From NCBI GenBank assembly GCA_021741465.1, contig JAIOXV010000008.1:1-41754 (forward strand): a stretch of DNA of 41,754 nucleotides. Direction: 5' to 3'. The translations under genes were made by a program, and so were the position numbers. Under the pieces are notes generated by a model. The model saw only the letters and a list, made by a program, of their open reading frames with translations. It did no database searches and was not told the origin of the DNA. The DNA is from Paracoccaceae bacterium (lineage in GTDB: Bacteria > Pseudomonadota > Alphaproteobacteria > Rhodobacterales > Rhodobacteraceae). This document shows, one piece after another, positions 10,823-20,418 of the stretch; the stretch's first letter is position 1; each line of letters starts with the position of its first letter.

Positions 10823-11583
10823 AGATACCCGGCCGAACGAAAGCTGATCTCGCATGATTTTCCGATGATAAGATGGTCGTGCAGCACCAACCCCAGAACC
10901 TGCGCTGCATCCTGCACCTGATGGGTCATGGAGATATCGGCATCCGAAGGCGTAGGGTCACCGGAAGGATGATTGTGCACCAAAATCAGCGCGCTGGCGT
11001 TCAGCTCAAGCGCCCGCTTCACCACCTCGCGCGGGTAAACCGGCACATGGTCGACCGTACCCTTGGCCTGCTCTTCATCCGCTATCAGCACGTTTTTTCG
11101 GTCAAGGAACAACACGCGAAACTGTTCGGTTTCGCGGTGCGCCATGGTGGTATGGCAATAGTCCAACAGCGCGTCCCAGGATGAAAGCACCGGCTGATGA
11201 AGGATTCGCGCCCGCATCATGCGCTGTGCTGCGGCCTCAACAATCTTGAGTTCGTTTATGACCGCATCGCCCACGCCCTTGACCGCTGCCAGACGCACCG
11301 GCGAGGCACTTATCACGCGGTTGAAATCGCCAAAAGTATCCAGCAACAGGCGGGCAAGCGGTTTGACATCTTGCCGGGGAATGGCGCGAAACAGCACCAG
11401 TTCCAAGACTTCGTAATCCGGCAGGGCAGCGGCGCCAGCCTCGCGAAAGCGCGCGCGCAACCGTGCGCGGTGGTCCAGGATATAGGATGGCAACCGGCCA
11501 AAAACCGGCGTGGCCGCAGCCTCATCCAGATCACCGGGAGCATAAAGCGGCAACATGCCGTCTGAGAATCCAATCTGTGCCAT
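10819..11583 (-). CDS. radC: RadC family (JAB/MPN domain) protein
   Basis: LILVHNHPSGDPTPSDADISMTHQ metalloprotease-like motif and an N-terminal UPF0758 helix-hairpin-helix region. Confidence 0.95.
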   Translation of the reverse strand: MAQIGFSDGMLPLYAPGDLDEAAATPVFGRLPSYILDHRARLRARFREAGAAALPDYEVLELVLFRAIPRQDVKPLARLLLDTFGDFNRVISASPVRLAAVKGVGDAVINELKIVEAAAQRMMRARILHQPVLSSWDALLDYCHTTMAHRETEQFRVLFLDRKNVLIADEEQAKGTVDHVPVYPREVVKRALELNASALILVHNHPSGDPTPSDADISMTHQVQDAAQVLGLVLHDHLIIGKSCEISFRSAGYL

Positions 11584-11647
11584 GTTTGCAAGCCTGACAC
11601 CGCATGGTGAACAAACCGTTAACAGCCGCTTGGGCGCAGGTTAGATC

Positions 11648-12808
11648 TCAGCTTTTCATCCCGTCCCAAAAGCCCTTCACCTTGGCGAAAAAGCTGTTGC
11701 CTTCGGGATGGTTTTCTTCGGAAAGCTCGTCAAACTCGCGCAAAAGCTCTTTTTGGCGCACCGTCAGGTTCACTGGGGTTTCAACCGCCAGTTCCAAAAG
11801 CATATCACCAAGGCCCGCACCGCGCAGCGCCGGCATGCCCTTGCCGCGAAGCCGCATCTGCTTGCCCGTCTGGCTGCCGGCAGGCACCTTCACCCGCGCT
11901 TTGCCACCGTCGATCGTCGGCACCTCGACCTCGCCGCCAAGAGCGGCCGTGGCAAAGGAAATCGGAATGCGGCAGAACAGATGCACCCCGTCGCGCTGGA
12001 AGATCGGATGATCCTTCACTTCGATGAAGATATAAAGATCGCCCGTAGGGCCGCCACGCAGACCGGCCTCGCCCTCACCGGCAAGCCGGATGCGCGTGCC
12101 GGTTTCCACCCCTGCCGGGATGTTGACCGAAAGCGCCCGTTCTTTTTCAATCCGGCCGTGGCCTTGGCAGGATTTACAGGGGTTCTTCACAATCTGCCCT
12201 GCACCATTGCAGGTGGGACAGGTGCGTTCGACCGTGAAAAAGCCCTGCTGCGCGCGCACCTTGCCCATGCCGGAACAGGTGGGGCACGTGGTGGGCTCTG
12301 ACCCGCCATCAGCGCCCGTGCCACGGCAAGCGTCGCAGGCAACCGAGGTCGGCACGTTGATGGTTTTCTGAACCCCGGCATACGCCTCTTCCAGGGTTAC
12401 CCGCAGGTTATAGCGCAGGTCTGACCCGCGTTGCGCGCGCGACCGACCACCACCGCCCGCGCCACCGCTGCGCCCCATGAAATCGCCAAACAGGTCTTCA
12501 AAGACATCTGAAAAGGCGCTGGCGAAATCGCCTTGCCCGCCGCCGCCGTTGAAGCCACCGCGCGCGCCACCACCCATCCCGCCTTCAAATGCGGCATGGC
12601 CATAGCGGTCATAGGCGGCCTTTTTGTCAGCATCCTTCAACACATCATAGGCCTCGTTCACGTCTTTGAACTGGGCCTCGGCGTTGGGATTGTCAGAGTT
12701 GCGGTCGGGGTGAAGTTCTTTCGCCTTCTGGCGGTAGGCCTTCTTCAGCTCTTCCGCAGAAGCGCCCTTCTTTGCCCCGAGAACTTCGTAGTAATCGCGT
12801 TTTGCCAT
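11648..12808 (-). CDS. dnaJ: Molecular chaperone DnaJ
   Basis: J domain [17 protein letters not shown]...HPD; four CxxCxGxG-type zinc repeats; start moved to MAKRDYY (the ORF track extends to 12832). Confidence 0.98.
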   Translation of the reverse strand: MAKRDYYEVLGAKKGASAEELKKAYRQKAKELHPDRNSDNPNAEAQFKDVNEAYDVLKDADKKAAYDRYGHAAFEGGMGGGARGGFNGGGGQGDFASAFSDVFEDLFGDFMGRSGGAGGGGRSRAQRGSDLRYNLRVTLEEAYAGVQKTINVPTSVACDACRGTGADGGSEPTTCPTCSGMGKVRAQQGFFTVERTCPTCNGAGQIVKNPCKSCQGHGRIEKERALSVNIPAGVETGTRIRLAGEGEAGLRGGPTGDLYIFIEVKDHPIFQRDGVHLFCRIPISFATAALGGEVEVPTIDGGKARVKVPAGSQTGKQMRLRGKGMPALRGAGLGDMLLELAVETPVNLTVRQKELLREFDELSEENHPEGNSFFAKVKGFWDGMKS

Positions 12809-12837
12809 GGCAGAACCCCTGAACGGAAACATGCCAA

Positions 12838-12861
12838 GGGCGGCCTTTCACAAGGCCGCCC
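12838..12861 (-). other. Perfect 10-bp hairpin with a GNRA-type tetraloop in the dnaK-dnaJ intergenic region
   Basis: + strand gggcggcctt-tcac-aaggccgccc; on the transcribed (-) strand the loop reads GTGA. Confidence 0.7.
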
Positions 12862-12879
12862 CCGGAGGTTCCCTGCGGC

Positions 12880-14787
12880 TTACTTCCGCTTGCTGTTGCC
12901 CATATCCTCGAAGTCGGCGTCGATGATGTCATCATCCACGTCACGCGGGCCTTCGGCATCGGCATCGCCACCTTCGGCGCCCTGCGCCTTGTAGATGGCT
13001 TCGCCCAGCTTCATCGCGGCTTCGGTCAGGTTCTGGATTGCACCCTTGATCTTGCCGACGTCTTCGCCTTTCAGCGCCTCTTCCAAGGGCTGCATCGCAA
13101 GCTCAATCGCCTCGGCTGTCGACGGATCCACCTTGTCGGAATGCTCTTTCAAAGACTTCTGGGTCGAGTGCAGCAGGCTTTCGCCCTGGTTCTTGGTTTC
13201 CACCAGCTCGCGGCGTTCTTTATCGGCCTCGGCATTGGCTTCGGCGTCCTTGATCATCTTTTCGATGTCATCATCCGACAAACCGCCAGAGGCTTGGATG
13301 GTGATCGCCTGTTCGCGGTTGGTGCCTTTGTCCTTGGCCTTGACCGTCACGATGCCGTTGGCGTCGATGTCAAAGGTCACCTCGATCTGCGGCAGGCCGC
13401 GCGGGGCGGGCGGGATCTGTTCCAGATTGAACTGGCCCAGCATCTTGTTGTCGGCCGCCATTTCACGCTCGCCTTGGAAGCAACGCAGGGTCACTGCGTT
13501 CTGGTTGTCTTCGGCGGTTGAGAAGATCTGGCTTTTCTTCGTCGGGATCGTGGTGTTGCGGTCGATCAGGCGGGTGAAGACACCGCCAAGCGTTTCGATG
13601 CCCAGCGACAGCGGGGTCACGTCCAGCAGCACCACGTCCTTGACGTCGCCCTGCAGAACGCCGGCCTGAATGGCGGCACCAGCGGCCACAACTTCATCAG
13701 GGTTCACGCCCTTGTGGGGTTCTTTGCCGAAGAACTTGGTCACTTCTTCAATGACGCGCGGCATACGGGTCATACCGCCGACAAGCACGACTTCATCAAT
13801 GTCCGAGATCGACACACCCGCGTCTTTGATCGCGGCTTGGCACGGCTTCATCGACTTCTTGATCAGATCATCCACCAAGCTTTCCAACTTGGCGCGGGTC
13901 AGCTTGACCACAAGGTGCAAGGGCTGCCCGGTGTTCTTGTCCATCGAAATGAACGGCTGGTTGATTTCGGTCTGCTGGCTGGACGACAGTTCGATCTTGG
14001 CCTTCTCAGCGGCTTCTTTCAGACGCTGCAGGGCCATCTTGTCCAAGGACAGATCGACACCGTGTTCCTTTTTGAACTCATCCGCCAGATAGTTGACGAT
14101 GCGCATGTCAAAGTCTTCACCACCCAGGAACGTATCGCCGTTGGTGGATTTGACTTCGAACAACCCGTCGTCAATTTCCAGAACCGTGATGTCGAAAGTG
14201 CCGCCGCCAAGGTCATAGACGGCGATGGTGCGAGATTCCTTGCGGTCAAGACCGTAAGCCAGCGCCGCTGCGGTCGGCTCGTTGATGATGCGCAGCACTT
14301 CCAGACCGGCAATCTTGCCCGCGTCTTTGGTGGCCTGACGCTGGGCGTCGTTGAAATAGGCCGGAACCGTGATGACGGCCTGCGTCACCGTCTCTCCAAG
14401 GTATCCCTCGGCGGTTTCTTTCATCTTTTGCAGGATGAAGGCCGAAACCTGGCTGGGCGAATATTTTTCGCCGCGCACTTCGACCCAGGCATCGCCATTG
14501 CCGCCGTTGACGATCTTGTAGGGCATGTTCTTTTGATCTTTGACGATCACCGGATCGTCGTAGCGACGGCCGATCAGGCGTTTGACGGCAAAGACCGTGT
14601 TGGCGGCGTTGGTGACCGCCTGACGTTTGGCGGCCTGACCGACAAGCCGCTCATTGTCGGTGAAACCGACGATCGAGGGCGTCGTGCGCGCACCTTCAGC
14701 GTTTTCGATGATCCGGGGCTGCGAGCCGTCCATGATGGCAACGCAAGAGTTGGTTGTCCCGAGGTCAATACCAATGACTTTGGCCAT
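12880..14787 (-). CDS. dnaK: Molecular chaperone DnaK (Hsp70)
   Basis: [49 protein letters not shown]. Confidence 0.99.
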   Translation of the reverse strand: MAKVIGIDLGTTNSCVAIMDGSQPRIIENAEGARTTPSIVGFTDNERLVGQAAKRQAVTNAANTVFAVKRLIGRRYDDPVIVKDQKNMPYKIVNGGNGDAWVEVRGEKYSPSQVSAFILQKMKETAEGYLGETVTQAVITVPAYFNDAQRQATKDAGKIAGLEVLRIINEPTAAALAYGLDRKESRTIAVYDLGGGTFDITVLEIDDGLFEVKSTNGDTFLGGEDFDMRIVNYLADEFKKEHGVDLSLDKMALQRLKEAAEKAKIELSSSQQTEINQPFISMDKNTGQPLHLVVKLTRAKLESLVDDLIKKSMKPCQAAIKDAGVSISDIDEVVLVGGMTRMPRVIEEVTKFFGKEPHKGVNPDEVVAAGAAIQAGVLQGDVKDVVLLDVTPLSLGIETLGGVFTRLIDRNTTIPTKKSQIFSTAEDNQNAVTLRCFQGEREMAADNKMLGQFNLEQIPPAPRGLPQIEVTFDIDANGIVTVKAKDKGTNREQAITIQASGGLSDDDIEKMIKDAEANAEADKERRELVETKNQGESLLHSTQKSLKEHSDKVDPSTAEAIELAMQPLEEALKGEDVGKIKGAIQNLTEAAMKLGEAIYKAQGAEGGDADAEGPRDVDDDIIDADFEDMGNSKRK

Positions 14788-14894
14788 GAGTGGTCCCTTT
14801 CCTTAGGCGATGATGTGGGTGGAACCCAAAAAGGCATTCCAACCCGATCCCATGTGAGACCCGAAGCAGGCGGCTGCCTGTTTCGGCTTCAGGG

Positions 14895-14926
14895 CGTATA
14901 TAGGGAGGGGATTTTAGGCCTGCAAG
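14895..14926 (-). promoter_or_regulatory. Candidate RpoH (sigma-32) heat-shock promoter for dnaKJ
   Basis: On the (-) strand: CTTG (14926-14923), 18-nt spacer, CCTATATACG (14904-14895). This matches the alphaproteobacterial heat-shock pattern CTTG-N17/18-CYTATNTNNG. Confidence 0.75.
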
Positions 14927-14984
14927 CGGGCATAACCCGGGAATCTTTATCGAATGCCCTGAAAATCAGCGTAAAGGCCGCAGG

Positions 14985-15608
14985 CTAGGGTGCAATCGTG
15001 CAACATCCAAGAAGCCCGCCCCGATTCCCGTCATTTTCAAAGCCGAGAAAAAGATCGATCGACAGGCCGAAAACGCGGTCGGACATGCCATCGCTGCACG
15101 CCTCTGCCCGCAAGACGGCCATGCCGGTGCCCTGTTGTCCGACAAGATCAAGACCGACCACCTGATGCCAGTCTTCGCCCGGCCAAAGCGCCTGAATGTC
15201 TTAGGAAACATCCGGCATATCAACGGTTGACAGCACAACCTGCGGCTCTGCCCCGGGAACGATCCGCGCCGACCAGAACGGTTCGGTGCCAAAGCAATGC
15301 AAGGGAGCCTGCATCCTGTACCAAGCGGGCCTGTTCTGCGCCGACAGATAGCGCATCGCCACCCAACCCGCGACCTCACCCAGATTGATCTGTCCCCACT
15401 TGCCATAAGGGCTTTGGCCCATGACTTCGACCGCGGTCGCGTAAGGCGACAGGCTGCCAAGAAGGGCACTGTCGGCATCTGGCGCGGCGCGCACATTCAG
15501 CACATCATTTGCCGCAACTGCGGCAACATCATGCAAGGCAGGAAGGGCTGTTTCTGCCAAGGACATTGCTGGCAGCAACAGCACAAGACCACATAGCGCT
15601 GCCTTCAT
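14985..15608 (-). pseudogene. SH3-domain protein gene interrupted by one in-frame TAA (15201-15203); 135 aa upstream and 71 in-frame codons downstream
   Basis: Signal peptide; SH3-like NVRAAPDADSALLGSLSPY...GWVAMRYL; CFGTEPFWSARI...PDVS*DIQALWPGEDWHQVVGLDLVGQQGTGMAVLRAEACSDGMSDRVFGLSIDLFLGFENDGNRGGLLGCCTIAP*, translated by hand on the reverse strand. Confidence 0.75.
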
Positions 15609-16429
15609 CGCTTGGCGTTCCAGCTGGCAGAGATGTGCTTTTCGGTAAAACGCTCGGCCATCAAGCCGATCACCAACAGAATGAAGGTCGTGGCAAGCGG
15701 GTAATAGGGCGATGTGTAGCGCGGGTCATAGTTCAGAAACATAAAGCCGCGCGTCTGGTCAATGCAGTGAAAAAGCGGGTTCCACATAAAGACCGACAAA
15801 ATGTACATCGGCGTCGTATTGGCCAAGAACATCTTGCCGGAAAACACCATATTGGCCCGTGTATAGGCCGTTGTGGCAACGGCAAAAAAGTCCGGGGCCC
15901 AAGGGGTTACGGCCTTGAAGATCAGCCCGATACCAATCCCGGAAGACCAGGCAAGCAGATACATGGCCGCAACGCCCAGCGGGTCATCAATGGTGATCGG
16001 CCGCCACAAGGCATGATAGCCAAACAAGATCACCGATGCCGAAAGGGTCTGCAGATACAGCGCAGACAGCGCCGCGGCAGAGACCGAGACGATGGTGTTC
16101 ATGGGCGCGTGCTTCATCATCGATGAGGTGGGCCCTTCCGCACCGGACACCGCCTTGATGGTCTTCGAATGGGTCATGAAGCTGAAAATGCCGGACATGA
16201 TGTACAAGATGAAATCACCGCGCACCTGCGCGCCAACTTGGCGACCGATCAGGTTGAACATCAAAAGCATCACTCCGATGCCCACCAAGGATTGCGCAAC
16301 CGATACCAAAAGCCCAATCACGGCATTGCCGTTTGACTTTCGAACATGGCGCACCGATGCGTGGAAAATCAGTTCCAACACCCCAAGGGTGCTGCCAATG
16401 CGTGTCTTTTGCACAGCAGGTCGAAACAT
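15605..16429 (-). CDS. ABC-2 type transporter permease (polysaccharide/capsule export type)
   Basis: Multiple hydrophobic helices, TRIGSTLGVLELIFHASVRHVRKSN start; ABC-2 layout like KpsM/RkpT; overlaps the next gene by 4 nt (ATGA). Confidence 0.8.
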   Translation of the reverse strand: MFRPAVQKTRIGSTLGVLELIFHASVRHVRKSNGNAVIGLLVSVAQSLVGIGVMLLMFNLIGRQVGAQVRGDFILYIMSGIFSFMTHSKTIKAVSGAEGPTSSMMKHAPMNTIVSVSAAALSALYLQTLSASVILFGYHALWRPITIDDPLGVAAMYLLAWSSGIGIGLIFKAVTPWAPDFFAVATTAYTRANMVFSGKMFLANTTPMYILSVFMWNPLFHCIDQTRGFMFLNYDPRYTSPYYPLATTFILLVIGLMAERFTEKHISASWNAKR

Positions 16430-16565
16430 TTCTGCACTACCTCAATCAGGGCTTTGCCCCATACTACACTCGGAAATCTTGCTGTTCCCTTTTCAAGGCA
16501 TGATAAAGGCGGGGCACGATTAAATCAACGTAAAGGGTCATTTTGGCCCACCTGCAGGAGCTTTC

Positions 16566-17360
16566 ATGGATTTCGACCATCTGATCCCCACCATCCGCCG
16601 CCTTGCGCTTGAGGCTGGCGATGCCATCATGCAGGTTTACAACGGCCCTGATTTCGAAGTGAAAACAAAGAGCGACACCAGCCCGGTCACCGAAGCAGAC
16701 GAGGCCGCCGACGCGCTGATTTCTGCCGGGCTGCGGGCGGCGTTTCCCGACGTGGTTCTGATTACCGAAGAACAATCGGCAAGCCACGCGCTGAACGCGC
16801 AGACTTTCCTGATCGTCGATCCGTTGGATGGCACGAAAGAATTCGTGCAACGCCGCGGCGATTTCACGGTCAACATCGCCTATGTCGAAAACGGGGTGCC
16901 GCAACGGGGCGTGGTCTATGCGCCGGCGCAGGGGCGTTTGTTCTATACGCTTGCCGATGGCACAGCGGTTGAAGAAACCGGCGAATTTGCCAAAGCCGCC
17001 GCCGGGCCGGTGACGCCGATCAAGGTTTCCAAGCCAGACAATTCCGCCTTGATGGTTGTTGCCTCTAAATCCCACCGCGATGCGGCAACCGATGACTATA
17101 TTGGCAAATATGCCTGCAAAGACACGAAGTCCGCAGGCTCCAGCCTGAAGTTCTGCCTTGTGGCAACCGGAGAGGCAGATCTTTACCCCCGCCTTGGCCG
17201 CACCATGGAATGGGATACCGCCGCCGGTGACGCCGTGCTGCGCGGCGCGGGTGGCCATGTCGTGCGCTTTGATGACCACAGCCCCTTGGCCTATGGCAAA
17301 TCCGGCTGGGACAACCCGTTCTTCATTGCCTATGCCCCAGGGGTCGAGCTGAAGAAATGA
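16566..17360 (+). CDS. cysQ: 3'(2'),5'-bisphosphate nucleotidase CysQ (inositol monophosphatase superfamily)
   Basis: TSPVTEADEAAD, ITEEQ, DPLDGTKEFVQRRGDFTVNIAYV, EWDTAAGDAVL. Confidence 0.93.
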   Translation: MDFDHLIPTIRRLALEAGDAIMQVYNGPDFEVKTKSDTSPVTEADEAADALISAGLRAAFPDVVLITEEQSASHALNAQTFLIVDPLDGTKEFVQRRGDFTVNIAYVENGVPQRGVVYAPAQGRLFYTLADGTAVEETGEFAKAAAGPVTPIKVSKPDNSALMVVASKSHRDAATDDYIGKYACKDTKSAGSSLKFCLVATGEADLYPRLGRTMEWDTAAGDAVLRGAGGHVVRFDDHSPLAYGKSGWDNPFFIAYAPGVELKK

Positions 17361-18145
17361 GCGTCCTTCTTGCCATTCCCGCCCGCTATGCCAGCACGCG
17401 CTATCCCGGAAAGCCCTTGGTTTCGTTGAAAGGCCCAGATGGCGACAAAACCCTGATCCGCCGATCATGGGAAGCGGCAATGGCGGTAAAGGGCGTGGAC
17501 CGCGTTGTCGTGGCCACAGATGATGACCGCATCCGTGACCATGCGGCGGCTTTCGGGGCAGAAGTGGTAATGACCTCGTCCAACGCGCAAAACGGCACCG
17601 AACGCTGCGCCGAAGTGGCGGCCAAACTGCCCGGCTATGACGTGGTGGTGAACCTGCAAGGCGATGCACCGCTAACGCCCGCATGGTTTGTCGAAGACCT
17701 TGTACGCGGTCTTTTGGCCGACCCGGGTGCCGATATCGCCACTCCGGTTCTGCGCTGTGATGGCCGGGCGCTGAACGGCTTTCTGGCCGACCGCCGCGCG
17801 GGCCGCGTGGGGGGCACCACGGCGGTCTTCGGTGCGGGGATGCGGGGGCTGTATTTCTCAAAGGAAGTGATTCCTTTCACCAGCAAGACCTATGCCGATT
17901 CGGATGAAACCCCGGTGTTCCACCATGTCGGGGTCTATGCCTATCGCCCCGCCGCGCTGATGGCCTATCCAAGCTGGCCTATTGGCCCGCTGGAAACGCT
18001 GGAAGGGCTTGAGCAACTGCGGTTTTTGGAAAATGGCCGGCAGGTCTTATGCGTTGAGGTAAAGGCACAGGGCCGCCAGTTCTGGGAGCTGAACAACCCC
18101 AGCGATGTGGCGGTGATCGAATCCATGATGGCCGAAATGGGATGA
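17357..18145 (+). CDS. kdsB: 3-deoxy-manno-octulosonate cytidylyltransferase (CMP-Kdo synthetase)
   Basis: LLAIPARYASTRYPGKPL, VVVATDDDRI, NGTERCAEVA, VVNLQGDAPL. Confidence 0.88.
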   Translation: MSVLLAIPARYASTRYPGKPLVSLKGPDGDKTLIRRSWEAAMAVKGVDRVVVATDDDRIRDHAAAFGAEVVMTSSNAQNGTERCAEVAAKLPGYDVVVNLQGDAPLTPAWFVEDLVRGLLADPGADIATPVLRCDGRALNGFLADRRAGRVGGTTAVFGAGMRGLYFSKEVIPFTSKTYADSDETPVFHHVGVYAYRPAALMAYPSWPIGPLETLEGLEQLRFLENGRQVLCVEVKAQGRQFWELNNPSDVAVIESMMAEMG

Positions 18146-19350
18146 CGGCAACACGCGCCAGTGTCATCGTCGTCAGCCGCCACAGGGCGACGGAACTGCC
18201 ATTGTGCCTGTTGTCGCTGGCCCAGCAAGACCACTCCGCGTTTGAGATTATCGTCGTGGCCGATCCTGCAGGCATCGCGGCGGCACAGGCAACGGGCCTC
18301 GCGGTCAGAACGCTGCCTTTTGACGAGCCCAATATCAGCACGGCGCGCAACTTGGGTCTTTCCCATGCGGGCGGTGATATCGTCGCCTTCATTGACGATG
18401 ACGCGGTGGCGGAACCCACCTGGCTTTCCCGATTGTGCGCCGCTTTTGAAATCCCCGATGTCATCGCCGCCACCGGGTTTATCCGTGGGCGTAATGGGAT
18501 TTCGTTTCAATGGCAGGCATGTGAGGTAGATGCACAGGGGCTTGACCATCCGCTCGCACCCGATGGCGCGCTTTACCCCGGCCAAGCGACCCGCGCGGTA
18601 AAGACTCAAGGCACAAACTGCGCGTTCCGCCGCGCGGTTCTTGCAAGGATTGGCGGGTTTGACCCGGCTTTGCGCTTTTATCTTGATGAGGCAGACGTAA
18701 ATCTCAGGCTGGCGGGGCTTGGGCTGACGGCTGTGGTGCCAGATGCACAGGTGCATCACGGCTTTGCCGCAAGCGACCGCCGGCGCGCCGACCGCCTGCC
18801 CACAAATTTGCATGAAATCGCTGCATCCATAGCCGTTTTCCTGCGCCGCCATGCGCCCGACAGCCTTGAGCAGGAAACGATCCCCGCCATTTCACTGCAG
18901 CGCATGCGGATTGACGACCTTGTGGCACAGCGCAAACTTGGCACAGATGCGGCGTTGGAACTGAATGCAACCCTTGCCACCGGCTGGGATGATGGGATGG
19001 CGCGGGCCCCGTCCTGCTTGGCGCCCCTGCCGGATGCCAGCAGTTTTTGCCCCATGCCAACAATCGGCCCGCGCCGCGGAGCGGTTCTTTGCGGTCGAAT
19101 CTGGCAGAAGGCGCGGCTGTTTAAAAGGGCAAAAGCCCTTGTTTCTCAAGGACAAATTGTCACCATCATCATCTTGTCCCCCACACCACGCGCCCATCGG
19201 ATGACCTTCACCGATCAGGGATTTTGGCTGCAAACCGGTGGGCTTTTTGGCTGGTCCACCCGCCAGGGCAGACGGTTTCGCCTTGTCAGCTTCGCCACCC
19301 GAATTGCCGAAGAAACGGCCCGCGTTGCGCCTTTCCGTCCAGTCAGGTGA
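18142..19350 (+). CDS. Glycosyltransferase family 2 with an additional C-terminal region
   Basis: VIVVSRHRATELPLCLLSLAQQ, NISTARNLGLSHAGGDIVAFIDDDAV, GTNCAFRRAVL; about 130 aa beyond the GT2 core. Confidence 0.85.
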   Translation: MTATRASVIVVSRHRATELPLCLLSLAQQDHSAFEIIVVADPAGIAAAQATGLAVRTLPFDEPNISTARNLGLSHAGGDIVAFIDDDAVAEPTWLSRLCAAFEIPDVIAATGFIRGRNGISFQWQACEVDAQGLDHPLAPDGALYPGQATRAVKTQGTNCAFRRAVLARIGGFDPALRFYLDEADVNLRLAGLGLTAVVPDAQVHHGFAASDRRRADRLPTNLHEIAASIAVFLRRHAPDSLEQETIPAISLQRMRIDDLVAQRKLGTDAALELNATLATGWDDGMARAPSCLAPLPDASSFCPMPTIGPRRGAVLCGRIWQKARLFKRAKALVSQGQIVTIIILSPTPRAHRMTFTDQGFWLQTGGLFGWSTRQGRRFRLVSFATRIAEETARVAPFRPVR

Positions 19351-19384
19351 AATTGGCGGGTATATTCCCAGCGCTTCGGGTTGT

Positions 19385-19410
19385 AATGTGTGTAAAAAAT
19401 GTGTGTAAAA
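19385..19410 (+). repeat. Two perfect tandem copies of the 13-mer AATGTGTGTAAAA upstream of galU
   Basis: aatgtgtgtaaaa (19385-19397) directly followed by aatgtgtgtaaaa (19398-19410). Confidence 0.9.
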
Positions 19411-19521
19411 TGCCAGATGTTTTCTGGAAAGATACGAACAAAGACCAGAATGACTTTTAACTGTTTCCCTCTAGTGTATTATCCAAAGATACAGTGGGAC
19501 AGGTAGACGAAGGTACAAAAG

Positions 19522-20415
19522 ATGAAGTCGAAAAAAGTAACGAAGGCAGTGTTTCCTGTCGCCGGGATGGGGACCCGGTTCCTGCCCGCCACCAAGTCAA
19601 TTCCCAAAGAAATCATGACGTTGGTGGATCGGCCGCTTATCCAATATGCCATTGATGAGGCACGGGCAGCGGGCATCAAGGAATTCATTTTTGTGACCTC
19701 GCGCGGAAAATCAGCGCTTGAGGACTACTTTGACCATTCGCCCGAGTTGGAAAGCACCCTGCGCAAAGCGGGCAAAGACGAGCTTTTGGAGATCCTGAAG
19801 GAAACCAACATGGATTCCGGCGCGATTGCCTATCTGCGCCAGAACCGCCCAATGGGCCTTGGCCATGCCGTCTGGTGCGCGCGCCGGTTGATCGGCGATG
19901 AGCCATTTGCCGTGCTTTTGCCCGATGACGTCATTGCCGCCGAAAAGCCCTGCCTCCAGCAAATGATCGAGGCATATGAACAAACCGGCGGGAACATCGT
20001 TGCCGCTATGGAGGTGCCGCCGGCAAAAGCCTCCAGCTATGGCGTGCTGGATATCGCCGAAGACATGGGCGCCATCGTGCAGGCCAAGGGCATGGTGGAA
20101 AAGCCCAAGGCAGATGAAGCCCCGTCCAACCTTGCCGTGATTGGCCGCTACATTCTGCAGCCCAAAGTCCTGACAAATCTCAACAAGCGCAAGCAAGGCG
20201 CGGGTGGCGAAATTCAGTTGACCGATGCGATTGCCGAAGAAGCGAAATCTGGCAATGTTTTCGGCTTTCGCTTCCGAGGCCAGCGCTATGACTGCGGTTC
20301 CAAAGCGGGTTTCCTTCAGGCCACTGTGGCCTTTGGTCTTGCCCGGCCCGACCTGCGCGATGAGTTCAGCGCCTATCTAAACGACATGATGGCGCAGCAA
20401 AAAGCCGCGCAGTAA
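19522..20415 (+). CDS. galU: UTP-glucose-1-phosphate uridylyltransferase
   Basis: KAVFPVAGMGTRFLPATKSIPKEIMTLVDRPLIQYAIDEA, GEIQLTDAI. Confidence 0.97.
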   Translation: MKSKKVTKAVFPVAGMGTRFLPATKSIPKEIMTLVDRPLIQYAIDEARAAGIKEFIFVTSRGKSALEDYFDHSPELESTLRKAGKDELLEILKETNMDSGAIAYLRQNRPMGLGHAVWCARRLIGDEPFAVLLPDDVIAAEKPCLQQMIEAYEQTGGNIVAAMEVPPAKASSYGVLDIAEDMGAIVQAKGMVEKPKADEAPSNLAVIGRYILQPKVLTNLNKRKQGAGGEIQLTDAIAEEAKSGNVFGFRFRGQRYDCGSKAGFLQATVAFGLARPDLRDEFSAYLNDMMAQQKAAQ

Positions 20416-20418
20416 CCG

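Noticed and set aside
13714-14988. 424-aa plus-strand ORF opposite dnaK
   Set aside because: Antisense shadow of dnaK with atypical composition.
14966-15496. 176-aa minus-strand ORF covering the region after the in-frame TAA
   Set aside because: It is a different frame from the SH3 gene; its translation lacks domain-like sequence, while the SH3 frame continues with a domain-like tail after the stop.
16464-17861. 465-aa minus-strand ORF opposite cysQ/kdsB
   Set aside because: Crosses two genes with clear motifs on the plus strand.
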